64,000 nt of DNA from Alphaproteobacteria bacterium (GCA_021775805.1 JAJFHD010000014.1:1-64000); one strand, 5' to 3'; shown: positions 45,581 to 55,185, numbered from the stretch's first letter. A program made the numbers and translations. Notes: generated from the letters alone by a model not told the origin.

Positions 45581-45674
45581 TCGGCAAACCGGAATTCTCG
45601 CGGTGAATCAGCGCGATAGCGGGCACCGTTGGTATCAGTTGACCTGAACGCACCGGACGATTTTGAGTGCTGAA

Positions 45675-45687
45675 ATGTACAGTACAT
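45675..45687. promoter_or_regulatory. Palindrome ATGTAC-A-GTACAT before the membrane protein gene
   Basis: A 13-base palindrome with a single central A lies 106 bases before the AT-rich membrane protein gene. It resembles a small regulator's operator. No matching regulator gene is nearby. Confidence 0.35.
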
Positions 45688-45793
45688 CCCCCCATTTGTT
45701 TTAGACGAATTTTTCATGTTGAGGTGTGGATCGGATGTGACAGGATCTGAATTCTAGTCGCCCATCCAATGTGCAAGCGGGAATGATTTACAA

Positions 45794-46597
45794 ATGGATG
45801 CAGACAACTTCAGGGGCTTAGCAGGCGACATCGCCATCTATGTCGGCCTTGTCGTCGGTATGCTCAAGTTGCTCGATTGGGTGTTGCGGAAGCCCCAAAA
45901 GGACTGGATCCAAGACAAAAGCGAAACACTTTGGTTAAAGCTTAGTGAATACAGTGCACGGACCATATTGTTGTGGGCGGGAAAAAGGAAATCAGCATAT
46001 GGCGCTTGCATTATAGTTCATTGGAGTATCGCCGGATTCTATATTATTGGGATTCTATACTTATTGATGTTTGGAGATTATTACAGAGAACTAGAAGAAT
46101 CTCAAAGTTCTCTGTTGGTGAAGATGTCAATTGGCACCGGTTTTTTGTTTTTTGTTTTAGGGATTGTGTTACGTCGACCATGGCATGTGTTTCTAAAATT
46201 CTATGCAAGCGACGGCAATGTATTTGTGTGTGCTGTAAAAACAGTTACAACTTTTTTTGTGTTGTTTTTGTCTTTATTTGGTTTAATGAAATTTGCACTC
46301 ATGAATTTGGATACAGGTTTCATTTCACATATAAATGACGATTTTTTCAATGGAGCAATTTCTATTGAATTAGTTTTCATGTTTTTGTTTGGGTTGTTTT
46401 TTACGGTGTTATATTTATTTGTGTTAGCGTTTTTGGTGCTTTGGATGGTGATGATTCTTGTGCTGTACGCCGAGTCTATGGTGTTCATTGCCAGGTTTAT
46501 ATTGCTCCGGATTGTAGAGCATGCAAAAGGGCCGGTTCTGGGCTTGGCAGGGTTGTTGATTGCAATTGGGGCGATCGTGAAGTTTTCTCTGACGTGA
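45794..46597 (+). CDS. AT-rich multi-pass membrane protein, unknown, likely acquired
   Basis: The 267-residue protein has an N-terminal amphipathic region, then about five to six hydrophobic segments, including IAGFYIIGILYLLMFG, MSIGTGFLFFVLGIVL, TFFVLFLSLFGLMKFAL and a final LGLAGLLIAIGAIV. Codon use is strongly T- and A-rich (TTT, TTG, ATT, GTT), unlike its GC-rich neighbours. I recognise no family. It lies between xseB and the convergent MFS gene, in a place where dxs would be expected. Recent horizontal gain is the simplest reading. Confidence 0.7.
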   Translation: MDADNFRGLAGDIAIYVGLVVGMLKLLDWVLRKPQKDWIQDKSETLWLKLSEYSARTILLWAGKRKSAYGACIIVHWSIAGFYIIGILYLLMFGDYYRELEESQSSLLVKMSIGTGFLFFVLGIVLRRPWHVFLKFYASDGNVFVCAVKTVTTFFVLFLSLFGLMKFALMNLDTGFISHINDDFFNGAISIELVFMFLFGLFFTVLYLFVLAFLVLWMVMILVLYAESMVFIARFILLRIVEHAKGPVLGLAGLLIAIGAIVKFSLT

Positions 46598-46626
46598 AAC
46601 TGATTGGTCCGTAGGCGCAGTTGGTC

Positions 46627-48042
46627 TTAATCGAGGGCTGGCTTGGCGCGCAGGAACCGGCTTGCCGCGATCAGGCCGAGCACGGCAAACGGCATGCATG
46701 AAAGAAATATGGTTGCGGCCGCGGATGCGTTTACAGCATGCGAAGCCGCCGGTGCCAGTCCGGCGCCGTTGGCGACGACGCCCACATAGGCCGCACCGAC
46801 CGCGTAGCCGGAGCGCTGGATGGTGGGGATGGCCGCCGAGACACGCTGGGCCTCCGACGGGTCGGCAAGCGCTGTCGCCCGGCGCAGAATGAACGTCCAG
46901 CACATTCCGAATCCGATGCCTTCAAGGCTGGCGAATACCGCGATCAGCCAGACCGGCCCGTTCGGCACGCTGTAGGCAAACCCGAGTATGCTTGCGACCA
47001 GAACCAGCATCCCGGCAGCAATCATGCGGGCGTCGTAACGTTCCGGCAGGCCCGAAACCGGAACCGCTGCGAGGGTCCAGCCGATAGAGGCGCACGCCAC
47101 CACATAGCCGGCAACCAAAGCCGATGAGCCATGGAGCTGGACCATCAGCAGCGGGCCATACACGGAAATCGCGATCGCGGCGATTGTGAAACACAGGATC
47201 ATTGTCAGACCGGCGCCCACCGGGTTGGTCAGGCTTATGGCGTTGCGCGGCAGCAACCGGTTGGCGTCCCGCGCCGAGTCCAGCCGCAGGAACAGCGTCA
47301 GACAAACCAGGCCGGCGATCGCGAAGACCAGCGTTCTGAGCAGGGAAACCTCAAGACCGGCATAAGCAATCGACACAACGCCGGCGGACAGAAACATCAG
47401 CCTCACGATTGGAAAGCGTCCCGAAACTTTGTCGTTTGAAGGCCGGTCGCCGCCGTCGATTCTGGTCGCAATCCACATTGCCAGCAGAGCCGCCTGAACG
47501 CCAAAGAACCAAAACCCGCCCCGCCAGCTCCCGTACTCCACAAACAGGCCGCCCACCAGCGGACCCATAAAGGCCGAGGTGCCCCACAACGTGGAGATCG
47601 CCGCCATCGCGCGGGCGAGCAACCGGTTAGGAAAGAAGATCCCGGTGGCAACAAAAGAAAGCGCGACCAGGCCGCCGCCGCCCAGGCCCTGCATCAGGCG
47701 TCCGGCAAGCACCACCCACATGTCCGGTGCCGTCGCGCTGACAACACAGCCCGTACCGAACAATCCGGCGGCAAGGCTCATGGGCAGGCGAAGACCGAAA
47801 CGCATGGCCAGCAGGCCGCTGGCGGCCCCGGCGACGATTGTGCCGATCTCATAAAGCGCCACAGTCCATGAAATCAGATGCGCACCGCCGATCTCTGCAA
47901 TGATTGCAGGCATCATTGTCGCAACCAGAAGACTGTCCGCGGCGTGAAGCCAGACACTGAGGCACACCAGGGCCAGCGACAGGGCATAGCGCCGGTTGAG
48001 GATCTCGCTCCATCTGACGGTGCCGATGCCGGCGTTAGACAT
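46627..48042 (-). CDS. Major facilitator superfamily transporter
   Basis: The 471-residue protein has about 12-14 hydrophobic segments and the MFS motif pattern GAASGLLAMRFGLRLPM in the 2-3 loop, plus GLGGGGLVALSF. It most resembles drug:proton antiporters of the EmrB/QacA type. The substrate is unknown. It is GC-rich, unlike the adjacent membrane protein with which it converges. A large inverted repeat lies 37-58 bases upstream of its ATG. Confidence 0.88.
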   Translation of the reverse strand: MSNAGIGTVRWSEILNRRYALSLALVCLSVWLHAADSLLVATMMPAIIAEIGGAHLISWTVALYEIGTIVAGAASGLLAMRFGLRLPMSLAAGLFGTGCVVSATAPDMWVVLAGRLMQGLGGGGLVALSFVATGIFFPNRLLARAMAAISTLWGTSAFMGPLVGGLFVEYGSWRGGFWFFGVQAALLAMWIATRIDGGDRPSNDKVSGRFPIVRLMFLSAGVVSIAYAGLEVSLLRTLVFAIAGLVCLTLFLRLDSARDANRLLPRNAISLTNPVGAGLTMILCFTIAAIAISVYGPLLMVQLHGSSALVAGYVVACASIGWTLAAVPVSGLPERYDARMIAAGMLVLVASILGFAYSVPNGPVWLIAVFASLEGIGFGMCWTFILRRATALADPSEAQRVSAAIPTIQRSGYAVGAAYVGVVANGAGLAPAASHAVNASAAATIFLSCMPFAVLGLIAASRFLRAKPALD

Positions 48043-48388
48043 GTCCCGTCGCCTTTTGTGGTTGAACGCGGGTTAATAAAAGAAAGTATTTTCTTTCTTT
48101 AATAGGAACTAATTCTGGCAATGGAAATTGAAATTTTGCGCCGGCCCGTTACAAACCGGCATTCTCTTTCGCGCACAAAGGGTTATGGTTTCAAATCCTG
48201 GCTACATTTGCTATAAGCGAGAACGTCGTGTCGAGGTGTTGACCGCGACCGGTTGAATTGCAAGAAACCTGCTCCACATGAGATACTAGCCTCAGGGAAA
48301 ACCGTTATTTGCGCATTTCACCCATGAAATGAGTTTATGGTAGACCGTGGAAGCTGCAGCAGGTTCAGGGGCGAATGAGAGGTTTACG
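48043..48388. other. Divergent intergenic region between MFS gene and dxs
   Basis: These 346 bases hold no gene. Near the MFS side is an AT-rich stretch with an inverted repeat (48079-48100). Further right the DNA is mixed and contains the dxs leader with the ribosome site GAGAGG (48377-48382). A short GGTTTCAAATCC at about 48190 looks like a tRNA T-arm but no tRNA fold surrounds it. Confidence 0.55.
48079..48100. promoter_or_regulatory. Inverted repeat operator upstream of the MFS gene
   Basis: Arms AAAGAAAG (48079-48086) and CTTTCTTT (48093-48100) are perfectly complementary with a 6-base AT-rich centre. The site lies 37-58 bases before the MFS start. It is probably bound by a MarR/TetR/HxlR-type regulator; none is encoded beside it. 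Confidence 0.5.
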
Positions 48389-50311
48389 GTGACTGCGGAA
48401 AGCAAGACCCCTTTGCTCGACACCGTGCGCGAGCCATCAGATCTGCGGACATTCGACGAAAGAGATCTCCGGCAACTCGCTGACGAACTGCGCAGCGAAA
48501 CGATTGATGCGGTCTCCGTTACCGGTGGTCATCTCGGTGCTGGTCTCGGTGTGGTCGAGCTCACCGTCGCCCTCCATTACATATTTGATACACCGTCCGA
48601 CCGGTTGATCTGGGACGTGGGCCATCAGTGTTACCCGCATAAGATCCTGACCGGCCGGCGCGACCGGATCAGAACCCTGCGCCAGGGCGACGGGCTTTCG
48701 GGTTTCACCAAGCGTGCCGAGAGTGAATACGATCCTTTCGGTGCGGCGCATTCCTCCACGTCGATTTCCGCCGGGCTCGGCATGGCTGTCGCCCGTGACT
48801 TGTCGGGCGGCACCAACAATGTGGTGGCCGTGATCGGCGATGGCGCCATGAGTGCCGGAATGGCCTATGAAGCGATGAACAATGCCGGCTCGATGGACAG
48901 CCGGCTGACGGTCATTCTTAACGACAACGACATGTCGATTGCCCCGCCGGTCGGTGCCATGAGCGCCTATCTGGCGCGCCTGATTTCAGGCGGCGCCTAT
49001 CGTCATGTGCGCAACTTCGCCAAACAGCTGGCCAAGAGACTGCCCAAGGTCCTGGAAGAAAAGGCCATGCGCGCCGAAGAGTATACGCGCGGTTTCTGGA
49101 CCGGCGGCACCTTGTTCGAGGAGCTTGGATTTTATTATGTGGGACCGATCGACGGTCACAACCTCGAACATCTCCTGCCGGTCCTGCGCAATGTCCGCGA
49201 TGCAACAGAAGGCCCGATCCTTGTCCATGTGGTGACCCAGAAGGGCAAGGGATATCCGCCGGCGGAAGCCTCCGCCGACAAGTATCACGGTGTCGCCCGC
49301 TTCGACGTGGTGACCGGTGCACAATCCAAGCCAAAACCAAACGCGCCGTCCTACACCAAGGTCTTTGCCCAGAGCCTTATCAAGGAAGCCGAGAAGGACG
49401 ACAAGATTGTTGCCGTGACCGCCGCCATGCCCTCCGGCACGGGGCTGGATGCGTTTGCCGAAGCTTATCCCGACCGGTGCTTCGATGTCGGCATCGCCGA
49501 GCAGCACGCGGTGACATTTGCAGCCGGCATGGCCACGGAAGGCTACAAACCTTTCGCCACGATATACTCGACCTTCCTGCAACGCGCCTACGACCAGGTC
49601 GTGCATGACGTTGCGATCCAGCGGCTGCCGGTCCGGTTTGCCCTGGACAGGGCCGGGCTTGTGGGGGCAGACGGACCGACGCATGCCGGCGCGTTTGACA
49701 TTACCTATCTGGGAACTCTTCCGGGCTTTGTCCTGATGGCCGCCGCCGATGAAGCGGAACTCGTGCATATGGTGGCGACCGCCGCGGCCATCGATGACGG
49801 ACCCAGTGCACTGCGCTATCCGCGCGGCGAGGGGATCGGCACCGATATGCCGGAAGTTGGCGTGCCGCTGGAAATCGGCAAGGGCCGGATCGTGCGCGAG
49901 GGATCGACGGTTGCTCTGTTCAGCTATGGCACGCGGCTGCAGGAATGCCTGCAGGCAGCCGACCAGCTTGCCGCCCTGGGATTCTCCACGACGGTAGCCG
50001 ATGCCCGGTTTGCCAAGCCTCTGGACGGTGATTTGGTACGCCAGCTTGCGTCTCATCATGAAGTGCTGATCACGGTCGAAGAAGGAGCCGTCGGCGGATT
50101 TGGATCCCATGTTCTTCAGTTCCTGGCCACCAATGGATTGCTCGACCGGGGATTGAAGGTCCGGCCCCTGGTGCTGCCGGACATTTTCATCGACCATGAC
50201 AAGCCGGCCGCCATGTATGACGCCGCCGGATTGAATGCGCCGGGCATCGTTGAAACCGCCCTGTCGATTCTGGAACAGCCGGTCGTGCTCGAGTCGCCGC
50301 GTCTGGCCTGA
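48389..50311 (+). CDS. dxs: 1-deoxy-D-xylulose-5-phosphate synthase
   Basis: Dxs condenses pyruvate with glyceraldehyde 3-phosphate as the first step of the MEP pathway (IspE is encoded at 7.3 kb). The 640-residue TPP enzyme has [15 protein letters not shown] (about 77-91), the TPP/Mg site [13 protein letters not shown] (about 151-163), and the transketolase C-terminal domain with [19 protein letters not shown] 48389 was chosen because GAGAGG lies 6 bases upstream; an in-frame GTG at 48347 would add 14 residues. tlyA follows by 6 bases. Confidence 0.96.
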   Translation: MTAESKTPLLDTVREPSDLRTFDERDLRQLADELRSETIDAVSVTGGHLGAGLGVVELTVALHYIFDTPSDRLIWDVGHQCYPHKILTGRRDRIRTLRQGDGLSGFTKRAESEYDPFGAAHSSTSISAGLGMAVARDLSGGTNNVVAVIGDGAMSAGMAYEAMNNAGSMDSRLTVILNDNDMSIAPPVGAMSAYLARLISGGAYRHVRNFAKQLAKRLPKVLEEKAMRAEEYTRGFWTGGTLFEELGFYYVGPIDGHNLEHLLPVLRNVRDATEGPILVHVVTQKGKGYPPAEASADKYHGVARFDVVTGAQSKPKPNAPSYTKVFAQSLIKEAEKDDKIVAVTAAMPSGTGLDAFAEAYPDRCFDVGIAEQHAVTFAAGMATEGYKPFATIYSTFLQRAYDQVVHDVAIQRLPVRFALDRAGLVGADGPTHAGAFDITYLGTLPGFVLMAAADEAELVHMVATAAAIDDGPSALRYPRGEGIGTDMPEVGVPLEIGKGRIVREGSTVALFSYGTRLQECLQAADQLAALGFSTTVADARFAKPLDGDLVRQLASHHEVLITVEEGAVGGFGSHVLQFLATNGLLDRGLKVRPLVLPDIFIDHDKPAAMYDAAGLNAPGIVETALSILEQPVVLESPRLA

Positions 50312-50317
50312 CCTATC

Positions 50318-51091
50318 ATGGGCGCAAGCCTGCCGAACCACCATAAAACGAGGCTGGACGTTGTTCTTGTGGAGCGCCGTCTGTGCGCAACTCGCGCCAA
50401 GGCCCGCGATGCCGTGATCCGCGGTCTTGTCACCATCGACGGACGTCCGGCACGCAAGCCGGGCCTGCTTGTGGCTGCCGAGGCGACCCTGCAGGTCGCC
50501 GAAGACGCCCATCCATATGTGTCGCGGGGCGGGCTGAAGCTTGCCCATGCGCTCGATGTGTTCTCAGTCGACCCCGCTGGGTCAACGGCGATCGATCTGG
50601 GAGCGTCGACCGGCGGTTTCACCGATGTCCTGCTCCAGCGGGGCGCGGAACGTGTGTTTGCGGTCGATGTCGGAACCGGTCAGTTGGATGCCGCGTTGCG
50701 CGAAGACGGTAGAGTGGCGGTGCTCGAGAAGGTCAACGCCAGGGATTTGACGCGTGATCATGTACCCCAGGACTTCGACCTCATTGTCTGCGACGTCAGT
50801 TTCATCAGCCTCAGGCTCGCCTTGTCTGCCGTGCTCGACATGGCACGGCCGGGAACCCGGCTCATCGCCTTGATCAAGCCGCAGTTCGAAGCCGGCAGGG
50901 ACAAAGTCGGCAAGGGTGGCATTGTGCGTGACGAGGCGGTGCACCGGATGGTTTGCGACGATGTTGCGGCATGGATGAATGCCCGCGGATGGCCGGTCCA
51001 GGGTATCGATCGTTCACCGGTGGAGGGTCCCGACGGCAATCGTGAGTTCCTCGTGTCGGCAATCAAGCGGAGCGTCAGCGATGTCGATTGA
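50318..51091 (+). CDS. tlyA: TlyA-family rRNA 2'-O-methyltransferase
   Basis: The 257-residue protein has an N-terminal S4 RNA-binding domain (residues about 11-70, RLDVVLVERRLCATRAKARD) and an FtsJ-like methyltransferase with DLGASTGGFTD (93-103) and a downstream CDVSFISLRLAL segment. TlyA enzymes methylate ribose in 16S and/or 23S rRNA. Between dxs and an RNA methyltransferase with which it overlaps by 11 bases. Confidence 0.92.
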   Translation: MGASLPNHHKTRLDVVLVERRLCATRAKARDAVIRGLVTIDGRPARKPGLLVAAEATLQVAEDAHPYVSRGGLKLAHALDVFSVDPAGSTAIDLGASTGGFTDVLLQRGAERVFAVDVGTGQLDAALREDGRVAVLEKVNARDLTRDHVPQDFDLIVCDVSFISLRLALSAVLDMARPGTRLIALIKPQFEAGRDKVGKGGIVRDEAVHRMVCDDVAAWMNARGWPVQGIDRSPVEGPDGNREFLVSAIKRSVSDVD

Positions 51092-52316
51092 ACTGTTGGT
51101 CGAGTCTCTCGGTCACAAGGGCGACGGTGTTGCGCGCCTCGACGGCGAGGCCATTCACATCGAACGCGCTCTGCCGGGCGAGACGGTACGTGCCGAACCC
51201 AACGGGTCCCGCGCGGACCTGATCGAGGTGATCGAGCCGTCGGAACACCGCCGGGTCCCGCCGTGCCGTCATTTTGACCGTTGCGGCGGGTGTGCGGTCC
51301 AGCACCTGAGCGGCGAAACCTACCTTGAATGGAAGCGGCAACTGGTTGTCGATGCCCTGAAGGCGCGCGGCATTGATGTGCCGGTTGAAACCACCGTTCC
51401 CCTTGCAGAGTACACCCGCAGACGCGCCACATTCACCGCCCGCCGGACCAAGACCGGCGCCACGATCGGTTTCCATGCCAGGCGAAGCGATGAAATTGTT
51501 GCTCTGGAGGAATGCCGGATTCTGTTGCCGGGTGTTTTTGCCATTCTTCCCCAGTTGCACGGTCTGCTTCGCGCCGGACTGTCCCGACGCAAGCCGGCGT
51601 CCCTGCAGGTAACGGCAACCCGAAACGGACTCGATGTCGCCGTCAACGACGGCAAGCCGCTGGAAGGCCTGGAAATGCGGGCGGCTCTTGCCGAATTCGC
51701 GGATCGGCTCGATCTGGCGCGGCTGTCCTGGAACGGTGAGGAAGTATCCCGGCGCAAACCGCCCGTGCAGTCGTTTGCCGGTATCGATGTCACGCCCCCG
51801 GCCGGTGCATTCCTGCAAGCGGCCGGCGAGGCGGAGGCCGGGATCATTGAGCGGGTCTGCACGGGCGTCGCGCAGGCAGGACGTGTGCTGGATCTTTTCA
51901 GCGGCGTCGGTACCTTGTCCCTGCCGCTGGCCAGGCAGGCGCGGGTGCATGCCATCGAAATGAACCAGAAGGCCCTGACGGCGCTTCAGGCTGCGGCAAA
52001 CACGTCCGGTGGGCTGAAACCGGTTTCCACCGAACGCCGGGACCTGGTGCAGCGGCCGCTGATGGTTCGGGAACTCGCCGAATACGATGCTGTCGTGCTC
52101 GATCCGCCCCGGGCCGGCGCCCGGGAACAATGTGAGACCATTGCACAATCGGCGGTCCCGCGTGTCGTATCCGTGTCCTGCAACCCGGCGACCTTTGCCC
52201 GCGATGCCCGCATTCTGCTTGACGGTGGATTTAGGCTGGAGACGGTTACGCCGATCGACCAGTTCCTCTACTCGCCACATGTGGAGGTTGTTGGTATTCT
52301 GTCCAGGGCGCCTTGA
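51081..52316 (+). CDS. RlmCD/RumA-type RNA 5-methyluridine methyltransferase
   Basis: The 411-residue protein has an N-terminal TRAM-like stretch, a 4Fe-4S motif with Cys62, Cys68 and Cys71 (CRHFDRCGGC), the SAM motif LDLFSGVGTLSLPL and the catalytic SCNPATFARD with the nucleophile Cys near residue 368. It probably makes m5U in 23S rRNA or tRNA. ATG 51081 lies inside the end of tlyA; the upstream open frame lacks homology. Confidence 0.9.
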   Translation: MSIELLVESLGHKGDGVARLDGEAIHIERALPGETVRAEPNGSRADLIEVIEPSEHRRVPPCRHFDRCGGCAVQHLSGETYLEWKRQLVVDALKARGIDVPVETTVPLAEYTRRRATFTARRTKTGATIGFHARRSDEIVALEECRILLPGVFAILPQLHGLLRAGLSRRKPASLQVTATRNGLDVAVNDGKPLEGLEMRAALAEFADRLDLARLSWNGEEVSRRKPPVQSFAGIDVTPPAGAFLQAAGEAEAGIIERVCTGVAQAGRVLDLFSGVGTLSLPLARQARVHAIEMNQKALTALQAAANTSGGLKPVSTERRDLVQRPLMVRELAEYDAVVLDPPRAGAREQCETIAQSAVPRVVSVSCNPATFARDARILLDGGFRLETVTPIDQFLYSPHVEVVGILSRAP

Positions 52317-52354
52317 GGCAAACGCGGGGGTGTTTGGAAACATGAGGAAGCGAC

Positions 52355-53398
52355 ATGGTCTCAGTCATCGCAAAGGCCGGATACGCCGCTAGGCAGGGCA
52401 CTCGGATCGCCTGGTACATGGGGCACTACTTTGCCGCCAGGCGGAAGCAGACGCCATCGCTGCAAGCTTCCGGCAAACCGATTCGCCCGTCGTCTCCAGT
52501 TATCAGCCGCGAACGCATGCTGGGTGATATGGCGCTTTTGTTTCGAACCGACCTGCGCAATGTGGAAAGCGGCATCTATCCGATGCCGGATGACGACGAT
52601 GGCGATCTGCGAAAGGTTTTGAACCGCAGCCGGCATTTTTTCCGCGATCTTGCCGGCGTTGACCGGCGCCGGCGCGAGGGCAATGTCCGGGATGGGATCG
52701 ATCCCGGTCTCAAAGACACGCTGCCGACCTACTATCTCCAGAATTTTCACTACCAGACCGGCGGCTATCTCACCGAGGAGTCGGCTGACCTCTACGACAT
52801 GCAGGTTGAAGTTCTGTTTTCCGGGTCAGCCAACGCCATGCGCCGGCAGGCTCTTGTGCCCTTGTCGTCGTGGATCAGGGGGCGGGACCAGCGAAAGCTT
52901 GCTATGCTCGATCTGGCCTGTGGCACGGGCCGGTTTCTCAAGTTTGCAAAACAGGCCTGGCCCAGGCTGAACGTCACCGGCGTTGACCTGTCGCAGGCCT
53001 ATCTGGACGAGGCCCAGGTCCACCTCGCAGGTCGCTCGGCCTGTCGTTTCCTGCACGGCAACGCTGAGCACATATCCCTTGCAGATGCCTCCCAGGACAT
53101 CGTGACATGCATCTTCCTGTTTCATGAACTGCCGCCACGTGTCCGGCGCACCGTGGCCGGCGAGATCGCGCGGGTGCTCAAGCCAGGTGGCCTGTTCGTC
53201 TTTGTCGACTCGCTGCAGTTCGGCGACCGGGAGGGGTACGACGGTCTTCTTGAGGTCTTTGATGCGGGCTTCCACGAGCCCTATTTCGAGTCCTACGTCG
53301 CGGAAGATCTCGAAAGACTGTTCACGAAAAAGGGCCTCGTCCATCTGGAGACGAGGCCCGCTTTTCTGTCGAAAGTCATGTCTTTTGAGCGGAAATGA
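52355..53398 (+). CDS. Class I SAM-dependent methyltransferase
   Basis: The 347-residue protein has a long N-terminal region (1-180) without clear family, including LPTYYLQNFHYQTGGYL, then a Rossmann methyltransferase with DLACGTGRF (186-194), the post-I acidic VTGVDLSQAYL and the PGGLFVFVDSLQFGD strand. Small molecules are typical substrates of this class. AGGAAG precedes the ATG. The 3' end contains a strong terminator-like hairpin inside the coding sequence (53332-53359). Confidence 0.85.
   Translation: MVSVIAKAGYAARQGTRIAWYMGHYFAARRKQTPSLQASGKPIRPSSPVISRERMLGDMALLFRTDLRNVESGIYPMPDDDDGDLRKVLNRSRHFFRDLAGVDRRRREGNVRDGIDPGLKDTLPTYYLQNFHYQTGGYLTEESADLYDMQVEVLFSGSANAMRRQALVPLSSWIRGRDQRKLAMLDLACGTGRFLKFAKQAWPRLNVTGVDLSQAYLDEAQVHLAGRSACRFLHGNAEHISLADASQDIVTCIFLFHELPPRVRRTVAGEIARVLKPGGLFVFVDSLQFGDREGYDGLLEVFDAGFHEPYFESYVAEDLERLFTKKGLVHLETRPAFLSKVMSFERK
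53332..53359. terminator. Terminator-like hairpin inside the 3' end of a methyltransferase gene
   Basis: Ten-base arms GGGCCTCGTC and GACGAGGCCC enclose an 8-base loop. An A-run lies before the left arm and GCTTTTCTG after the right arm, so it could act on both strands. It lies 39 bases before the stop codon and codes for GLVHLETRP within the enzyme's conserved-looking tail. Confidence 0.55.
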
Positions 53399-53431
53399 CA
53401 CCGCTCGCGTTTGTCACCCCATGGCGTACGA

Positions 53432-54550
53432 TCACGCGGCGATTGCGTCTTCGGCCGGTTGATAGCTGTAGCCCAGCGCATCGGCCACGGCTTTGTAGGT
53501 CACCTTGCCTTTTTCAACGTTCAGGCCTTCGCGCAAATATGCGTCATCGCGCAGGGCCTGCTTGTAGCCCTTGTCGGCGAGCGCAATCGTGAACGGCAGC
53601 GTCACATTGTTGAGCGCGAAAGTGGATGTGCGTGCGACACCGCCGGGCATGTTTGCAACACAGTAGTGAACCACTTCGTCGACCACGTAAGTCGGATCCG
53701 CATGGGTGGTGGCCTTGCTGGTTTCGAAACATCCGCCCTGATCGATCGCCACGTCGACCACAACCGCGCCGGGCTTCATGGTCTTGATCATGCCGGCTGT
53801 CACCAACTTGGGCGCTGCCGCGCCGGGGATCAGGACGCCGCCGATAACGAGATCGGCTTTCTCGACGAGGGCTTCGACGGTGTGACGGGTCGAAAACGCC
53901 GTGTTGATCCGTGTGCCGAACTCAGACACCAGGCGACGCAGGACATCGGCAGAACGGTCGATCACGGTAACATTCGCGCCCATGCCGATCGCCATCATGG
54001 TGGCGTTGGACCCGACGATGCCGCCGCCAAGCACGACCACATCGCCGGCCGGAACACCGGGGACACCGCCCAGAAGAACGCCGCGGCCGCCGGCTGATTT
54101 CTCGAGGGCAGCAGCGCCGACCTGTACGGACATGCGCCCGGCCACCTCAGACATCGGTGCCAGCAGCGGCAACCGGTTGGCCCGGTCAGTGACGGTTTCA
54201 TAAGCAATGCAGGTGGCGCCGCTTTCGACCAGATCGCGGGTCTGATCGGCATCGGGGGCCAGGTGAAGGTAGGTGAACAGCACCTGATCGGGCCGTAGCC
54301 GCGCGCGTTCCTCGGCCAGCGGTTCCTTGACCTTGACGATCATTTCCGCTTCGGCGAACACCTGTTCGGCTGTATCGGCGATGCTGGCTCCGACTGCCTT
54401 GTAGTCGTCATCGGAAAACCCGATGCCTGCACCGGCGTTGGTTTCCACCAGTACGTCATGGCCATGGTGGACAAGCTCCGATACGCTCGACGGAATGAGA
54501 CCCACGCGGTACTCGTGAACTTTGATTTCTTTCGGCAGACCGATAAGCAT
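53432..54550 (-). CDS. ald: Alanine dehydrogenase
   Basis: Ald interconverts L-alanine and pyruvate with NAD and ammonia. The 372-residue protein opens with MLIGLPKEIKVHEYRVGL and has the substrate-binding KVKEPLAEE element, then the NAD-binding GGGIVGSNATMMAIGMGA (about 173-190). ATG 54550 has AGGGAG upstream. The divergent Lrp gene is a classic regulator arrangement for ald in Alphaproteobacteria. Confidence 0.96.
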   Translation of the reverse strand: MLIGLPKEIKVHEYRVGLIPSSVSELVHHGHDVLVETNAGAGIGFSDDDYKAVGASIADTAEQVFAEAEMIVKVKEPLAEERARLRPDQVLFTYLHLAPDADQTRDLVESGATCIAYETVTDRANRLPLLAPMSEVAGRMSVQVGAAALEKSAGGRGVLLGGVPGVPAGDVVVLGGGIVGSNATMMAIGMGANVTVIDRSADVLRRLVSEFGTRINTAFSTRHTVEALVEKADLVIGGVLIPGAAAPKLVTAGMIKTMKPGAVVVDVAIDQGGCFETSKATTHADPTYVVDEVVHYCVANMPGGVARTSTFALNNVTLPFTIALADKGYKQALRDDAYLREGLNVEKGKVTYKAVADALGYSYQPAEDAIAA

Positions 54551-54634
54551 TTCTCATACTCCCTAAACGAAACGCTGCGAAGTTCGAATTTTAGTGAGTC
54601 GGACACGCAATTTCAGACGGAAGTTGCAGCTCAG

Positions 54635-54677
54635 AACAAATAAATATAAATTTAATTCGGCAACTTGAGAATTTGTT
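54635..54677. promoter_or_regulatory. AT-rich divergent ald/lrp control region with inverted repeat arms
   Basis: Arms AACAAAT (54635-54641) and ATTTGTT (54671-54677) flank an A+T-rich core just upstream of the regulator gene start at 54686. Lrp proteins bind such degenerate AT-rich dyads. The assignment to Lrp is inferred from position. Confidence 0.4.
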
Positions 54678-54685
54678 GGAATTAA

Positions 54686-55153
54686 ATGCGAATCGAAGAT
54701 TTGGACACGCGCGATCGTGCGATCCTGGCGGAGCTTCAGAAGGACGGACGCTTGTCCAACGTGGAACTTGCGGAAATGGTCAATCTGTCCCCATCAGCAT
54801 GCCTTCGGCGGATGCGAATTCTGGAACAGAGTGGGCTTGTGGCCGGTTTCACCATGTTGCTTGATGAAAAAGCTTGCGGCAAGCCGGGCACCGCATTCAT
54901 CCACGTGTCGCTCGACCAGCAGGGGCGCCAGGCGCTGGATACCTTCGAAGAGGCCATCACCCACGTGCCCGACGTCATGGAATGTTATCTGCTGGCCGGC
55001 GAAGCGGACTATCTGGTCCGGGTGATTTATTCCGACGCCGCCGATTTTGAACGCATCCACACCGAAATCCTGACCCGGTTGCCCGGTGTCGTTCGTGTCC
55101 ACTCGACGCTTGCCCTGCGCACCGTCAAACGCACGACCGCCGTGCCGCTTTGA
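54686..55153 (+). CDS. Lrp/AsnC-family transcriptional regulator
   Basis: The 155-residue protein has an N-terminal winged helix (LDTRDRAILAELQKDGRLSN, then LSPSACLRRMRILE) and a C-terminal RAM (ligand-binding) domain with VPDVMECYLLAGEADYLVRV. It almost certainly regulates the divergent ald gene in response to alanine or another amino acid. The ATG is 5 bases after GGA. Confidence 0.93.
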   Translation: MRIEDLDTRDRAILAELQKDGRLSNVELAEMVNLSPSACLRRMRILEQSGLVAGFTMLLDEKACGKPGTAFIHVSLDQQGRQALDTFEEAITHVPDVMECYLLAGEADYLVRVIYSDAADFERIHTEILTRLPGVVRVHSTLALRTVKRTTAVPL

Positions 55154-55185
55154 AAAATAAACCGCCCTGGTGGTGTCTCCGGAAT

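Noticed and set aside
48180..48205. tRNA-like T-arm GGTTTCAAATCC
   Set aside because: No acceptor, D or anticodon stems could be paired around it; the T-loop has one base too many.
48986..50548. 520-codon open frame on the minus strand opposite dxs and tlyA
   Set aside because: Antisense shadow of dxs with low-complexity composition and no family resemblance.
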